Part shown: one piece after another, positions 1 through 7,817 of the stretch | Layout: every line of letters begins with the position of its first letter | Position numbering within the stretch: the first letter of the stretch is position 1 | Assembly (NCBI GenBank): GCA_021732895.1 | Contig: JAKFWE010000371.1 | Location: 1 to 7,817, forward strand | Reading direction: 5' to 3' | DNA: 7,817 nt | From: Allobosea sp. | Lineage (GTDB): Bacteria; Pseudomonadota; Alphaproteobacteria; Rhizobiales; Beijerinckiaceae | Program-made: the position numbers and the translations under genes | The notes under the pieces: model-generated | What the model was told of the DNA's origin: nothing | The model's input: only the letters and a program-made list of their open reading frames with translations | Databases searched by the model: none

Positions 1-3234
<3,234 letters not shown>

Positions 3235-3424
3235 CGTCAAACCCCGCTTGCAGGCCCACGCCAGCTTCCGCCAACTCGGGCCTTCGAGTCCACTTCACGT
3301 CCAGCGGCGGGTCCGCCGCCATCGACCCCGGCCGGGTTCGGCAGCAAGGACGGGGCCAACCCGGCCATTTTATCTTCGGTTCGGAAGGTGGCTTGCGCTG
3401 TCTGGAGGGCGCCCGCGTCTTCCG

Positions 3425-3458
3425 CAGGCGCCTGGGGATTGTCGCCCCGCCGCGCCTG
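3425..3458 (-). promoter_or_regulatory. Stem-loop in the gltB 5' leader
   Basis: Read toward gltB, CAGGCGC (3458-3452) can pair perfectly with GCGCCTG (3431-3425). Inside it, GGGG (3448-3445) pairs with CCCC (3437-3434), closing a seven-base loop CGACAAT with a small asymmetric internal loop between the two helices. It sits about 190 bases upstream of the gltB ATG and two bases after the stop of the candidate leader ORF. No run of U follows, so it is not a typical intrinsic terminator in the gltB direction. GC-rich DNA forms such hairpins by chance fairly often. The pairing is visible; a regulatory role is only inferred. Confidence 0.35.
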
Positions 3459-3460
3459 TC

Positions 3461-3529
3461 TCAGGCCGCCGCTTTGCGGGCGGCGCGCGTGCGATCGGTT
3501 TTGGCGTTGTCGGCCGTCCCCCTCGTCAT
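3461..3529 (-). CDS. Possible 22-residue upstream ORF in the gltB leader
   Basis: On the gltB strand an ATG at 3529 follows GGAG with a seven-base gap, a better ribosome site than that of gltB itself. It opens a 22-codon frame ending in TGA at 3461-3463. The peptide is basic and Ala-rich (it ends RTRAARKAAA), contains no run of Glu or Gln codons of the kind expected for classical attenuation by glutamate, and matches no family I recognise. The stop is followed after two bases by the stem-loop at 3425-3458. It could be a leader peptide, a remnant of a longer small protein (a different frame stays open after the stop), or chance. The arrangement, not the peptide sequence, is the reason to list it. 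Confidence 0.2.
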   Translation of the reverse strand: MTRGTADNAKTDRTRAARKAAA

Positions 3530-3593
3530 CCGTCCGCTCCATTGCAGATGCCCGGCGCCGGGTTCGAAGCCCCGCAGCCGGCGCGTTAAAATG

Positions 3594-3610
3594 GGACAGC
3601 ATCACTGTCC
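3594..3610. promoter_or_regulatory. Perfect inverted repeat GGACAG-N5-CTGTCC, candidate operator
   Basis: GGACAG (3594-3599) and CTGTCC (3605-3610) are perfect reverse complements separated by five bases (CATCA). The 17-base dyad lies in the AT-richer core of the divergent region, a typical size and place for a dimeric repressor or activator site. It would overlap the start point of the weak gltB-directed promoter candidate just upstream. I cannot assign it to a named regulator: it does not fit a LexA or sigma-54 consensus as I know them. Confidence 0.35.
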
Positions 3611-3638
3611 TATCAGGATGAATTTGCCAGAATTCCAA
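3610..3638 (-). promoter_or_regulatory. Weak sigma-70-like promoter candidate for gltB
   Basis: On the gltB strand, TTGGAA (3638-3633) is followed after 17 bases by TGATAG (3615-3610). The spacing is ideal and the -35 box is reasonable, but the -10 box matches TATAAT poorly. If real, transcription would start near 3603, inside the inverted repeat at 3594-3610, and gltB mRNA would carry a leader of about 370 bases. A sigma-54 pattern (GG and GC ten bases apart) was looked for here and not found. Confidence 0.2.
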
Positions 3639-3811
3639 TCCGCGCACAAGAGGCGATTTTGGCGTATTTTGAAATAATATTGCAGTATCGCGCCGCGCTG
3701 CGACACTTCAGGAACAGTGTGAACGGCGACACGCATACATCTTTCCGCCGGCCTCTGGTTCCCGCCGGCCCCTGACCTACCTCTCCGGAGTAGCCAATCG
3801 GAGTATCCGGA

Positions 3812-4204
3812 ATGCCGATCGCCATCGTCCCGATCTATGCCGCGCTTCTTGCCTTACTCTTCGTCGCCTTGTCCCTGCGCGTCATCGGCGCCCGGCGAAG
3901 CGGCAAGGTCGCCATCGGCGCGGGCGGCAATGCGGGGCTGGAGCGGCGCATGCGGGTTCACGCCAATTTCGCCGAGTATGCGCCATTCGCTCTCCTTTTG
4001 CTGGCGCTGGCCGAGTTGCGCGGCGCGCCCGCGCTCCTGCTGCATGGTCTTTGCGTCACCCTGCTCGCCGGCCGCGCCGCCCACGCCTGGGGCGTCTCGA
4101 ATCCGAGCGAGGATTTCCGCTTCCGCGTCGCCGGCATGGCGGCGACGTTCACGGTGATCCTGATCACGGCGCTCGTCCTTCTTGTCGGGGCTGTCCTGCG
4201 CTGA
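3812..4204 (+). CDS. MAPEG-family integral membrane protein
   Basis: This 130-residue protein fits the MAPEG family (membrane-associated proteins in eicosanoid and glutathione metabolism), specifically the short bacterial type related to YecN. Four hydrophobic segments are visible: about residues 4-25, 57-69, 72-92 and 106-129. The family-style block ERRMRVHANFAEYAP (44-58) combines the basic stretch, the conserved Asn and the E-Y-x-P entering helix 2; GRAAHAWG (87-94) follows. Eukaryotic members use glutathione, but the substrate of bacterial members like this is mostly unknown, so no reaction is assigned. The ATG at 3812 has GGAG (3800-3803) eight bases upstream, which settles the start; a second GGAG lies at 3787-3790. 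The threonine aldolase gene begins 41 bases after its stop, so the two may share a transcript. Confidence 0.9.
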   Translation: MPIAIVPIYAALLALLFVALSLRVIGARRSGKVAIGAGGNAGLERRMRVHANFAEYAPFALLLLALAELRGAPALLLHGLCVTLLAGRAAHAWGVSNPSEDFRFRVAGMAATFTVILITALVLLVGAVLR

Positions 4205-4245
4205 GACGCTTGGCGCAACCTTTGTCGCCCGCTAACGCTGCGTCC

Positions 4246-5310
4246 ATGAACTTCATCAGCGACAACACCGCCGGGGCGAGCGCGCCGGTCATGGCGGCGC
4301 TCATGGCCGCGCAGGACGGCGTCGCCTCCGCCTATGGCGGCGACGAGTGGACGCGCCGGGTGGAGGCGCTTTTCGCCGACATTTTCGAGCGCGACGTCGC
4401 GGTCTTCCTCGTCGCAAGCGGCACTGCCGCCAACGCCCTTGCGCTCGCCAGCCTGACACGGCCGTGGGGGGCGGTGATCACCCATGAGGAAAGCCATGTC
4501 GCCGACGACGAATGCGGCGCGCCGGAGTTCTTCAGCGACGGGGCCAAGCTGATCGGCCTGCACGGCGCCGGCAACAAGCTGTCGCCCGAATCGGTCGCGC
4601 AGGCGCTCGGCCGTTTTCGCGAGGGGGCGCTGCATCAGGTCCAGCCGCAGGCCGTGTCGATCACGCAGGCGACCGAATGCGGGACGATCTACACCCCGGC
4701 CGAAGTCGCCGCGCTGAAGCAGGCGGGCGCGGCCCGCGGGCTCAGGCTCCACATGGACGGCGCGCGCTTCGCCAACGCGCTCGTCACGCTGGGTTGCGCC
4801 CCGGCCGAGATCACCTGGCGGGCCGGCGTCGACGTGCTGTCCTTCGGCGGCACCAAGAACGGCGCCTGGGCGGCGGAAGCCGTGATCTTTTTCGATTCCG
4901 CGCTCGCCGGGGAGATGAGGTGGCGGCGCAAGCGCGCCGGCCACACGCTCTCGAAGGGGCGCTTCCTCGGCGCGCAATTCGAGGGGCTGCTGCGCGACGG
5001 CCACTGGCTCGGGCTGGCCCGGCACGCCAACGCCATGGCCACCCGGCTGGCCGAGGCGGTGACCGCGGGGGCGATCTGCCGGCTGGCCTGGCCGTGCGAG
5101 GCGAATGAAGTGTTTCTGGTCTTGTCCGGCCCGCTGCAGGCCGCCCTGAAACAGGCGGGAGTCGCCTATCTGCCATGGTCGGACCGGGCTCTGGCGGAGG
5201 GGCGGGGCCTGACGCCGGACGAGATCGTCGGCCGCTTCGTGATGTCGTTCTCGACGAGGGCCGCCGAAATCGATCGCCTGATCGGCGTGCTCGAACCCGC
5301 CCGGCGCTGA
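4246..5310 (+). CDS. ltaE: Low-specificity L-threonine aldolase (PLP-dependent)
   Basis: This 354-residue enzyme is expected to cleave L-threonine or L-allo-threonine to glycine and acetaldehyde in the cytoplasm, supplying glycine and acting on other beta-hydroxy amino acids. It belongs to the fold-type I PLP enzymes (beta-eliminating lyase/threonine aldolase family). The N terminus MNFISDNTAGAS is typical. SGTAANALAL is the phosphate-binding region. THEESHVADDECGAP (79-93) carries His80 and His84, one of which probably stacks on the cofactor. HMDGARFANA (169-178) contains Asp171, which should contact the pyridine nitrogen, and SFGGTKNG contains the Schiff-base Lys204. Length is normal for the family. 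The ATG at 4246 is chosen because family members begin at this point; the frame is open further upstream (a TTG at 4222), but that would add residues not seen in the family. No clear Shine-Dalgarno sequence precedes it, so translation may depend on the upstream MAPEG gene. Confidence 0.94.
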   Translation: MNFISDNTAGASAPVMAALMAAQDGVASAYGGDEWTRRVEALFADIFERDVAVFLVASGTAANALALASLTRPWGAVITHEESHVADDECGAPEFFSDGAKLIGLHGAGNKLSPESVAQALGRFREGALHQVQPQAVSITQATECGTIYTPAEVAALKQAGAARGLRLHMDGARFANALVTLGCAPAEITWRAGVDVLSFGGTKNGAWAAEAVIFFDSALAGEMRWRRKRAGHTLSKGRFLGAQFEGLLRDGHWLGLARHANAMATRLAEAVTAGAICRLAWPCEANEVFLVLSGPLQAALKQAGVAYLPWSDRALAEGRGLTPDEIVGRFVMSFSTRAAEIDRLIGVLEPARR

Positions 5311-5395
5311 GTTTTCCTCCGCGATTGCGCCGCATGCACGCCGTAATCCTTGCGGAGAAGTGAACGATGTTTCGCTCCGCGAAAGGGATGAGGAC

Positions 5396-6262
5396 ATGAA
5401 CCGTTTGCCGGGCGCGCCTTCGCGCCTATCGCTCATCGCGCTGGCCGTCGCCGGCGCGCTGGCGGGTTCGGCCGGCGCGGCCAGCGCGCAGTATTACTTT
5501 TACGAGGACGAGTATGAGGTTCCGAGCCGGTTCGGCTATGGAAACCGTTATCGCGACGACTACTATTTCCGACCCGTGCCGCCACGCGTCGTGGTCCGCA
5601 CGCCCGCGCGCGGACATGGGTTGAGCCGTATCGATCGCACGCTGCGCACCGGATCGACATTCGTCGTCGATGGCCGTTCAGGCGACGGCTCGCGCGTCCG
5701 GCTGATCTATGACCGCTATTCGGGCGACCTGATCGACCGCATCACGATTTCGCCCACGCCGCGCGCCGCCCCGCCGATCCCGAGACCCGCGCCGCGCATC
5801 GCCCGCATCGACCCCGACGAAGACGCGCGCCCGGCGAGCCCGCCGAAAGCGACGGTCAGGCCGACGCCGCAGCCGCCGGAGCGGCCGGCCTCGCTGAAGC
5901 CGCCCGCGCAGGCCAGCGCTCCGGCGACCCTCCTTCCGCCGTCGCCGGCTGCGCCGTCGCGTGCGTCGGAGCCGGAAAGGCCTGTCGCTCCGCCGGCGCG
6001 GGCCAGCGCTCCGGCGACGGTCACACCGCCTTCGCCAGCGGCGCCCGCTCCGGAAGAATCCGCCGCTCCCGGGCCCAGACTGGTCAACCCCGAAGACGTG
6101 CGCGGCGCGGATGCGCCGGAACGCAAGCCTCCGCTGGCTCGCGCCGACCCGTCGGGCATCAATGTCGCGCCAGTCCAGTTGCCGCCGGTGCAGATCGATG
6201 ATGCGACGCCGTCGCGGCCCCTGCCGGAGACGCCGGCCGTCCCGGTCGCGCCGCTCGAATAG
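5396..6262 (+). CDS. Exported Tyr-rich and Pro/Ala-rich protein of unknown function
   Basis: I do not recognise a named family. The 288-residue protein starts with a Sec signal peptide: Arg10, a hydrophobic stretch over about 11-29, then ASA before Gln32, giving a mature periplasmic or secreted form. Residues 32-60 are rich in Tyr, Asp and Arg (QYYFYEDEYE; RYRDDYYFRP). Residues 84-118 form a compact predicted beta unit with the pattern RTGSTFVVDGRSGDG then RVRLIYDRYSGDLIDRI. This resembles PepSY-like segments of other rhizobial envelope proteins, a loose likeness only. From about 120 to the end it is Pro/Ala-rich and probably disordered, with a 30-residue repeat (ASAPAT at 173-178 and 203-208). 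The start is the ATG at 5396, with AGGGATGAGG just upstream and the signal peptide directly following; a GTG at 5360 would put 12 charged residues ahead of the signal. It ends convergent to hsp20. Confidence 0.82.
   Translation: MNRLPGAPSRLSLIALAVAGALAGSAGAASAQYYFYEDEYEVPSRFGYGNRYRDDYYFRPVPPRVVVRTPARGHGLSRIDRTLRTGSTFVVDGRSGDGSRVRLIYDRYSGDLIDRITISPTPRAAPPIPRPAPRIARIDPDEDARPASPPKATVRPTPQPPERPASLKPPAQASAPATLLPPSPAAPSRASEPERPVAPPARASAPATVTPPSPAAPAPEESAAPGPRLVNPEDVRGADAPERKPPLARADPSGINVAPVQLPPVQIDDATPSRPLPETPAVPVAPLE
5901..6050 (+). repeat. Two in-frame copies of a degenerate 90-base repeat inside the secreted-protein gene
   Basis: The 18 bases GGCCAGCGCTCCGGCGAC occur at 5911-5928 and again at 6001-6018, exactly 90 bases apart. 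Similarity of roughly 70-80 percent by eye extends over about 5901-5960 and 5991-6050. The encoded copies read PPAQASAPATLLPPSPAAP and PPARASAPATVTPPSPAAP. The offset is a multiple of three, so the frame is kept. This looks like an internal duplication that lengthened the Pro/Ala-rich tail. Confidence 0.75.
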
Positions 6263-6292
6263 CCGCAAGCGACGCTGTCAGCGCCAGATGTG

Positions 6293-6322
6293 AAAAAGCG
6301 TCTCCGGCCCGGCCGGAGACGC
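6293..6322 (-). terminator. Rho-independent terminator of hsp20
   Basis: GCGTCTCCGGC (6298-6308) and GCCGGAGACGC (6312-6322) form a perfect 11-base-pair stem with a three-base loop. On the minus strand it is followed directly by five T (plus-strand A at 6293-6297), the classical intrinsic terminator form, about 53 bases after the hsp20 stop codon. On the plus strand the same hairpin lies 35 bases after the stop of the secreted-protein gene but lacks a T run, so it would stop plus-strand transcripts less efficiently. Confidence 0.85.
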
Positions 6323-6375
6323 CCATCATCGATCGTCAGGCGCGATCGGCACGGGGCGGCTGCGCCGCCCGGCCG

Positions 6376-6831
6376 TCACGCGGCCTTTGCTTCCAGGATC
6401 CGGGCCGGCTTGCCGCCGATCGCGATCTGCCGGGGCTTCTTCGCCTCCGGGATCTCGCGCACCAGGTCGATGTGAAGCAGGCCGTTCTCCAGGCTCGCGC
6501 CGGTGACCTGCACATAGTCGGCGAGCTGGAAGCGCCGCTCGAAGGCGCGTGCGGCGATGCCCTGATGCAGGATCTCGCGCTTCTCGGCGTCCGCCGGCTG
6601 CTTGTCGCCGCGCACGCTGAGAGCGTTCTCCTTGCTCTCGATGGTCAGATCGCCCTCCGCGAAGCCCGCGACCGCGATGGTGATCCGGTAGGCGTTCTCG
6701 GCCGTGCGCTCGATGTTGTAGGGCGGGTAGCTCGGGGCGGCGTCGTTGCTGGTGGCCTGATCGAGCAGCGAGAACAGGCGGTCGAAGCCGACGGTCGAGC
6801 GATAGAGCGGCGAAAGATCGTAGTGACGCAT
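6376..6831 (-). CDS. Hsp20-family small heat-shock protein (class A, IbpA/HspA-like)
   Basis: This 151-residue ATP-independent chaperone should bind unfolding proteins in the cytoplasm as large oligomers and pass them to DnaK/ClpB. The N terminus MRHYDLSPLYRSTVGFDRLF is typical of class A small heat-shock proteins of Alphaproteobacteria. The alpha-crystallin domain runs from about YPPYNIERTAENAYRI (35-50) through AVAGFAEGDLTIE (53-65) to the conserved ASLENGLLHIDL (112-123). The C-terminal I-x-I anchor that caps neighbouring subunits is IAI (136-138). The ATG at 6831 has GGAGG (6842-6838) six bases upstream, and the family N terminus starts exactly there; the frame is open far upstream but encodes nothing recognisable. 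A heat-shock promoter and a ROSE-like leader precede the gene and a strong terminator follows it, so it is probably a single-gene transcript. The IbpA or HspA name cannot be settled from this window. Confidence 0.95.
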   Translation of the reverse strand: MRHYDLSPLYRSTVGFDRLFSLLDQATSNDAAPSYPPYNIERTAENAYRITIAVAGFAEGDLTIESKENALSVRGDKQPADAEKREILHQGIAARAFERRFQLADYVQVTGASLENGLLHIDLVREIPEAKKPRQIAIGGKPARILEAKAA

Positions 6832-6922
6832 GGATGTCCTCCGTAAAGCGACAAACTGGCGGTCCGCCTCGGAATGAGCGCGGCCCGTTCTTCGGTGTGC
6901 GCAGCCGGTCTCCGGCCTACGC
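6832..6922 (-). promoter_or_regulatory. ROSE-like RNA thermometer in the hsp20 5' leader
   Basis: ROSE elements are leaders of small heat-shock genes in rhizobia and relatives; their last hairpin pairs a U(U/C)GCU box with the AGGA of the Shine-Dalgarno site, leaving the box's G unpaired or mispaired, and melts on heating. Here UCGCU (6851-6847) pairs with AGGA (6840-6837): U-A, C-G, bulged G, C-G, U-A, with loop UUACGG, extended by G6852-C6836 and U6853-A6835. The AGGA is part of the hsp20 ribosome site GGAGG. Two more hairpins lie upstream: GCCGG-loop-CCGGC (6916-6904) and GGCG-loop-CGCC (6868-6858), matching the multi-hairpin layout of the class. The 5' boundary is estimated from the promoter. 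Pairings are visible; temperature response is inferred. Confidence 0.7.
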
Positions 6923-6929
6923 GGATTTG

Positions 6930-6958
6930 ATCTGGGATGGCGATTCCAGCTTTTCAAG
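6930..6958 (-). promoter_or_regulatory. Heat-shock sigma factor (RpoH) type promoter for hsp20
   Basis: On the hsp20 strand CTTGAA (6958-6953) is followed after 16 bases by CCCAGAT (6936-6930). The -35 box is the exact RpoH core CTTGAA and the next base is also A. The -10 box resembles CCCCATNT-type sites with one substitution. The expected start, near 6922, gives a leader of about 90 bases ending at the hsp20 ATG, a good length for the thermometer inside it. Confidence 0.6.
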
Positions 6959-7029
6959 AGCCTCGCGTGACGGGCATAAGCAGGCATGCGCACCTGTTCG
7001 GGGCGGTGCGATTCGGGGTGCCGCGCGCC

Positions 7030-7817
7030 ATGGCCGAGGCCGAGCTTTTCGCCGATCCCGCCTATCCCGCGCCGGGGCACGGGAAGGTCTGGACGGCGCG
7101 GACGCGCGACGGCGCGTCCCTGCGCTTCGCCAGCTGGCGCGCCACGGTCAGGCGCGTGCAGGGCACCGTCGTGCTGGTCCAGGGCCGGGCGGAGTTCATC
7201 GAGCGCTATTTCGAGACCATCGTGGAGCTGCGGCGGCGCGGCTTCCACGTCCTGGCCTTCGACTGGCGCGGACAGGGCGGCTCGCAGCGTTTCGTGCGCC
7301 GCGCGCGCAAGGGCCATGTCGGCCGGCTGAGGCACTACGAGCACGATCTCGCGCTGGCCATGCTGGAAATGCGCGACAAGCTGCCGCCGCCCTATTTCGT
7401 GCTGGCGCATTCGATGGGGGCGGCGCTCTGCCTCGACGCGGCCCGCCGGGGGCAACTGCCGGTCTCGCGGCTGGTCGCGCTCGCGCCGATGCTGGGGCTG
7501 ACCATCGTCGAGAGGCCGGGGCTGGCGCGACAGTTGGCCAGCCTGCTCTACTGGCTGGGCATGGGGAAGTCGTTCGTGCCCGGCGGCGGCGATACGGCGA
7601 TCGCGACCAGGCCGTTCGACGGCAACCGGCTGACCGGCGATCCGGTGCGTTATGCCCGCAACGCGACGCTTTCGGCGTCGGCGCGCCACCTTTCCATCGG
7701 CGATCCGACCGTGGGCTGGGTGCGCACGGCGTTCCAGCTGATGGACCGGTTGACGGCCCCGAAGGCGGCGCTCGATCTGCGCGTGCCGACGCTGGTGATC
7801 GCCGCAGGGCAGGACCT
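7030..7817 (+). CDS. Alpha/beta-hydrolase, lysophospholipase (PldB-like) family, 3' end cut off
   Basis: The window holds 262 residues of a serine hydrolase of the lysophospholipase/monoacylglycerol-lipase type, usually a little over 300 long. The substrate is likely a lyso-lipid or other ester, but family members vary and none is assigned. VVLVQGRAEFIERYFE (about 45-60) is the oxyanion-hole region characteristic of this branch, followed by LAFDWRGQGGS. The nucleophile elbow is AHSMGAA with Ser128. LVIAAGQD ends at Asp262, the probable catalytic acid, exactly at the window edge; the catalytic His should follow off-window. No signal peptide is seen with the ATG at 7030, chosen because MAEAELFADPAYPAP resembles the family N terminus. 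In-frame GTG codons at 6967, 7006 and 7018 are alternatives, as the ribosome site is weak (GGGG about 12 bases upstream). It is divergent from hsp20, and no confident promoter for it was found. Confidence 0.9.
   Translation, partial: MAEAELFADPAYPAPGHGKVWTARTRDGASLRFASWRATVRRVQGTVVLVQGRAEFIERYFETIVELRRRGFHVLAFDWRGQGGSQRFVRRARKGHVGRLRHYEHDLALAMLEMRDKLPPPYFVLAHSMGAALCLDAARRGQLPVSRLVALAPMLGLTIVERPGLARQLASLLYWLGMGKSFVPGGGDTAIATRPFDGNRLTGDPVRYARNATLSASARHLSIGDPTVGWVRTAFQLMDRLTAPKAALDLRVPTLVIAAGQD

Larger units (their letters stand above)
3235..3811. other. Divergent intergenic region between gltB and the MAPEG gene
   Basis: This 577-base stretch separates gltB (minus) from the MAPEG-family gene (plus) and should hold both promoters. 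About 3583-3690 is clearly richer in A+T than its surroundings (for example TTTTGGCGTATTTTGAAAT near 3657) and is the likeliest regulatory core. On the gltB side lie an inverted repeat, a possible tiny ORF and a stem-loop, listed separately. On the MAPEG side, CCGCCGGCC is repeated (about 3747 and 3764), and TCCGGA occurs at 3784-3789 and again at 3806-3811, touching the start codon. I find no protein match in any frame that I trust, no complete tRNA and no T-tract terminator here. No convincing sigma-70 promoter could be picked for the plus-strand gene. Confidence 0.8.

Noticed and set aside
3550..3580. tRNA T-arm-like sequence GGTTCGAAGCCCC in the gltB leader
   Set aside because: A T-loop-like TTCGAAG is present with a partly paired stem (one mismatch), but there is no anticodon arm, D arm or acceptor stem around it on either strand. 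The perfect palindrome CCCGGCGCCGGG beside it explains the resemblance.
3237..3647. A 136-codon minus-strand frame ending two bases before the gltB start codon
   Set aside because: The position is suggestive of a coupled upstream gene, but the translation is Arg/Gly/Ala-rich without hydrophobic core, motif or recognisable family, and no convincing ribosome site was identified for it. It is more likely a chance frame in the leader region.
3613..3825. A 70-codon minus-strand frame spanning the AT-richer core
   Set aside because: It starts inside the plus-strand MAPEG gene, crosses the probable promoter region and shows no family features.
5360..5395. GTG at 5360 as start of the secreted-protein gene
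   Set aside because: It would place twelve mostly charged residues before the signal peptide. The ATG at 5396 has a better ribosome site and a normal signal-peptide N terminus.
3958..5436. A 492-codon minus-strand frame opposite the MAPEG, ltaE and secreted-protein genes
   Set aside because: It overlaps three plus-strand genes with clear family or signal-peptide features, and its translation has no recognisable domain.
6986..7330. A 114-codon plus-strand frame overlapping the start of the hydrolase gene
   Set aside because: It is a shifted-frame reading of the alpha/beta-hydrolase coding sequence, rich in Arg, Ser and Ala, with no motif. The frame starting at 7030 carries the catalytic motifs.
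6832..7689. Upstream extension of the hsp20 frame, giving a 437-codon protein
   Set aside because: The frame happens to stay open opposite the hydrolase gene. The real start at 6831 has a GGAGG site and the standard class A Hsp20 N terminus, and the extension would run through the promoter and thermometer.

Overview
This is a GC-rich chromosomal window with a housekeeping look. GltB leader chemistry, a class A small heat-shock protein with a ROSE-like leader, and a Tyr-rich then Pro/Ala-rich secreted protein together suggest an alphaproteobacterium of the order Hyphomicrobiales (Rhizobiales), perhaps near Bosea or Methylobacterium. The taxonomic call is inference from protein style, not from a marker gene. 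I see no insertion sequence, phage gene, CRISPR array, tRNA or rRNA.

Layout. Positions 1-3234 (minus) hold the first 1078 codons of gltB, the large subunit of NADPH-dependent glutamate synthase. The gene runs off the left edge before its iron-sulfur cysteines. Positions 3235-3811 are a 577-base divergent intergenic region with a relatively AT-rich core (about 3583-3690), a perfect 6+6 inverted repeat, a weak promoter candidate, a possible 22-codon upstream ORF and a strong stem-loop on the gltB side. On the plus strand follow a four-helix MAPEG-family membrane protein (3812-4204), a low-specificity L-threonine aldolase (4246-5310) and an exported Pro/Ala-rich protein of unknown function (5396-6262). 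They are spaced 41 and 85 bases apart, so they may be co-transcribed. A minus-strand hsp20 gene (6376-6831) converges on them, ending at a rho-independent terminator (6293-6322). Divergent from hsp20 is the start of an alpha/beta-hydrolase of the lysophospholipase type (7030 to the right edge).

How the genes relate. GltB feeds ammonia assimilation and threonine aldolase makes glycine from threonine; beyond amino-acid metabolism there is no clear shared pathway. The best regulatory story is at hsp20. A heat-shock sigma factor type promoter (CTTGAA, 16-base gap, CCCAGAT) is followed by a leader of about 90 bases. Its last hairpin pairs a UCGCU box with the AGGA of the ribosome binding site, the signature of a ROSE RNA thermometer. 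This would give heat control at both transcription and translation.

I found no convincing undescribed multi-gene system. The items most worth checking are the hsp20 leader, the structured gltB leader and the repeat-bearing secreted protein.
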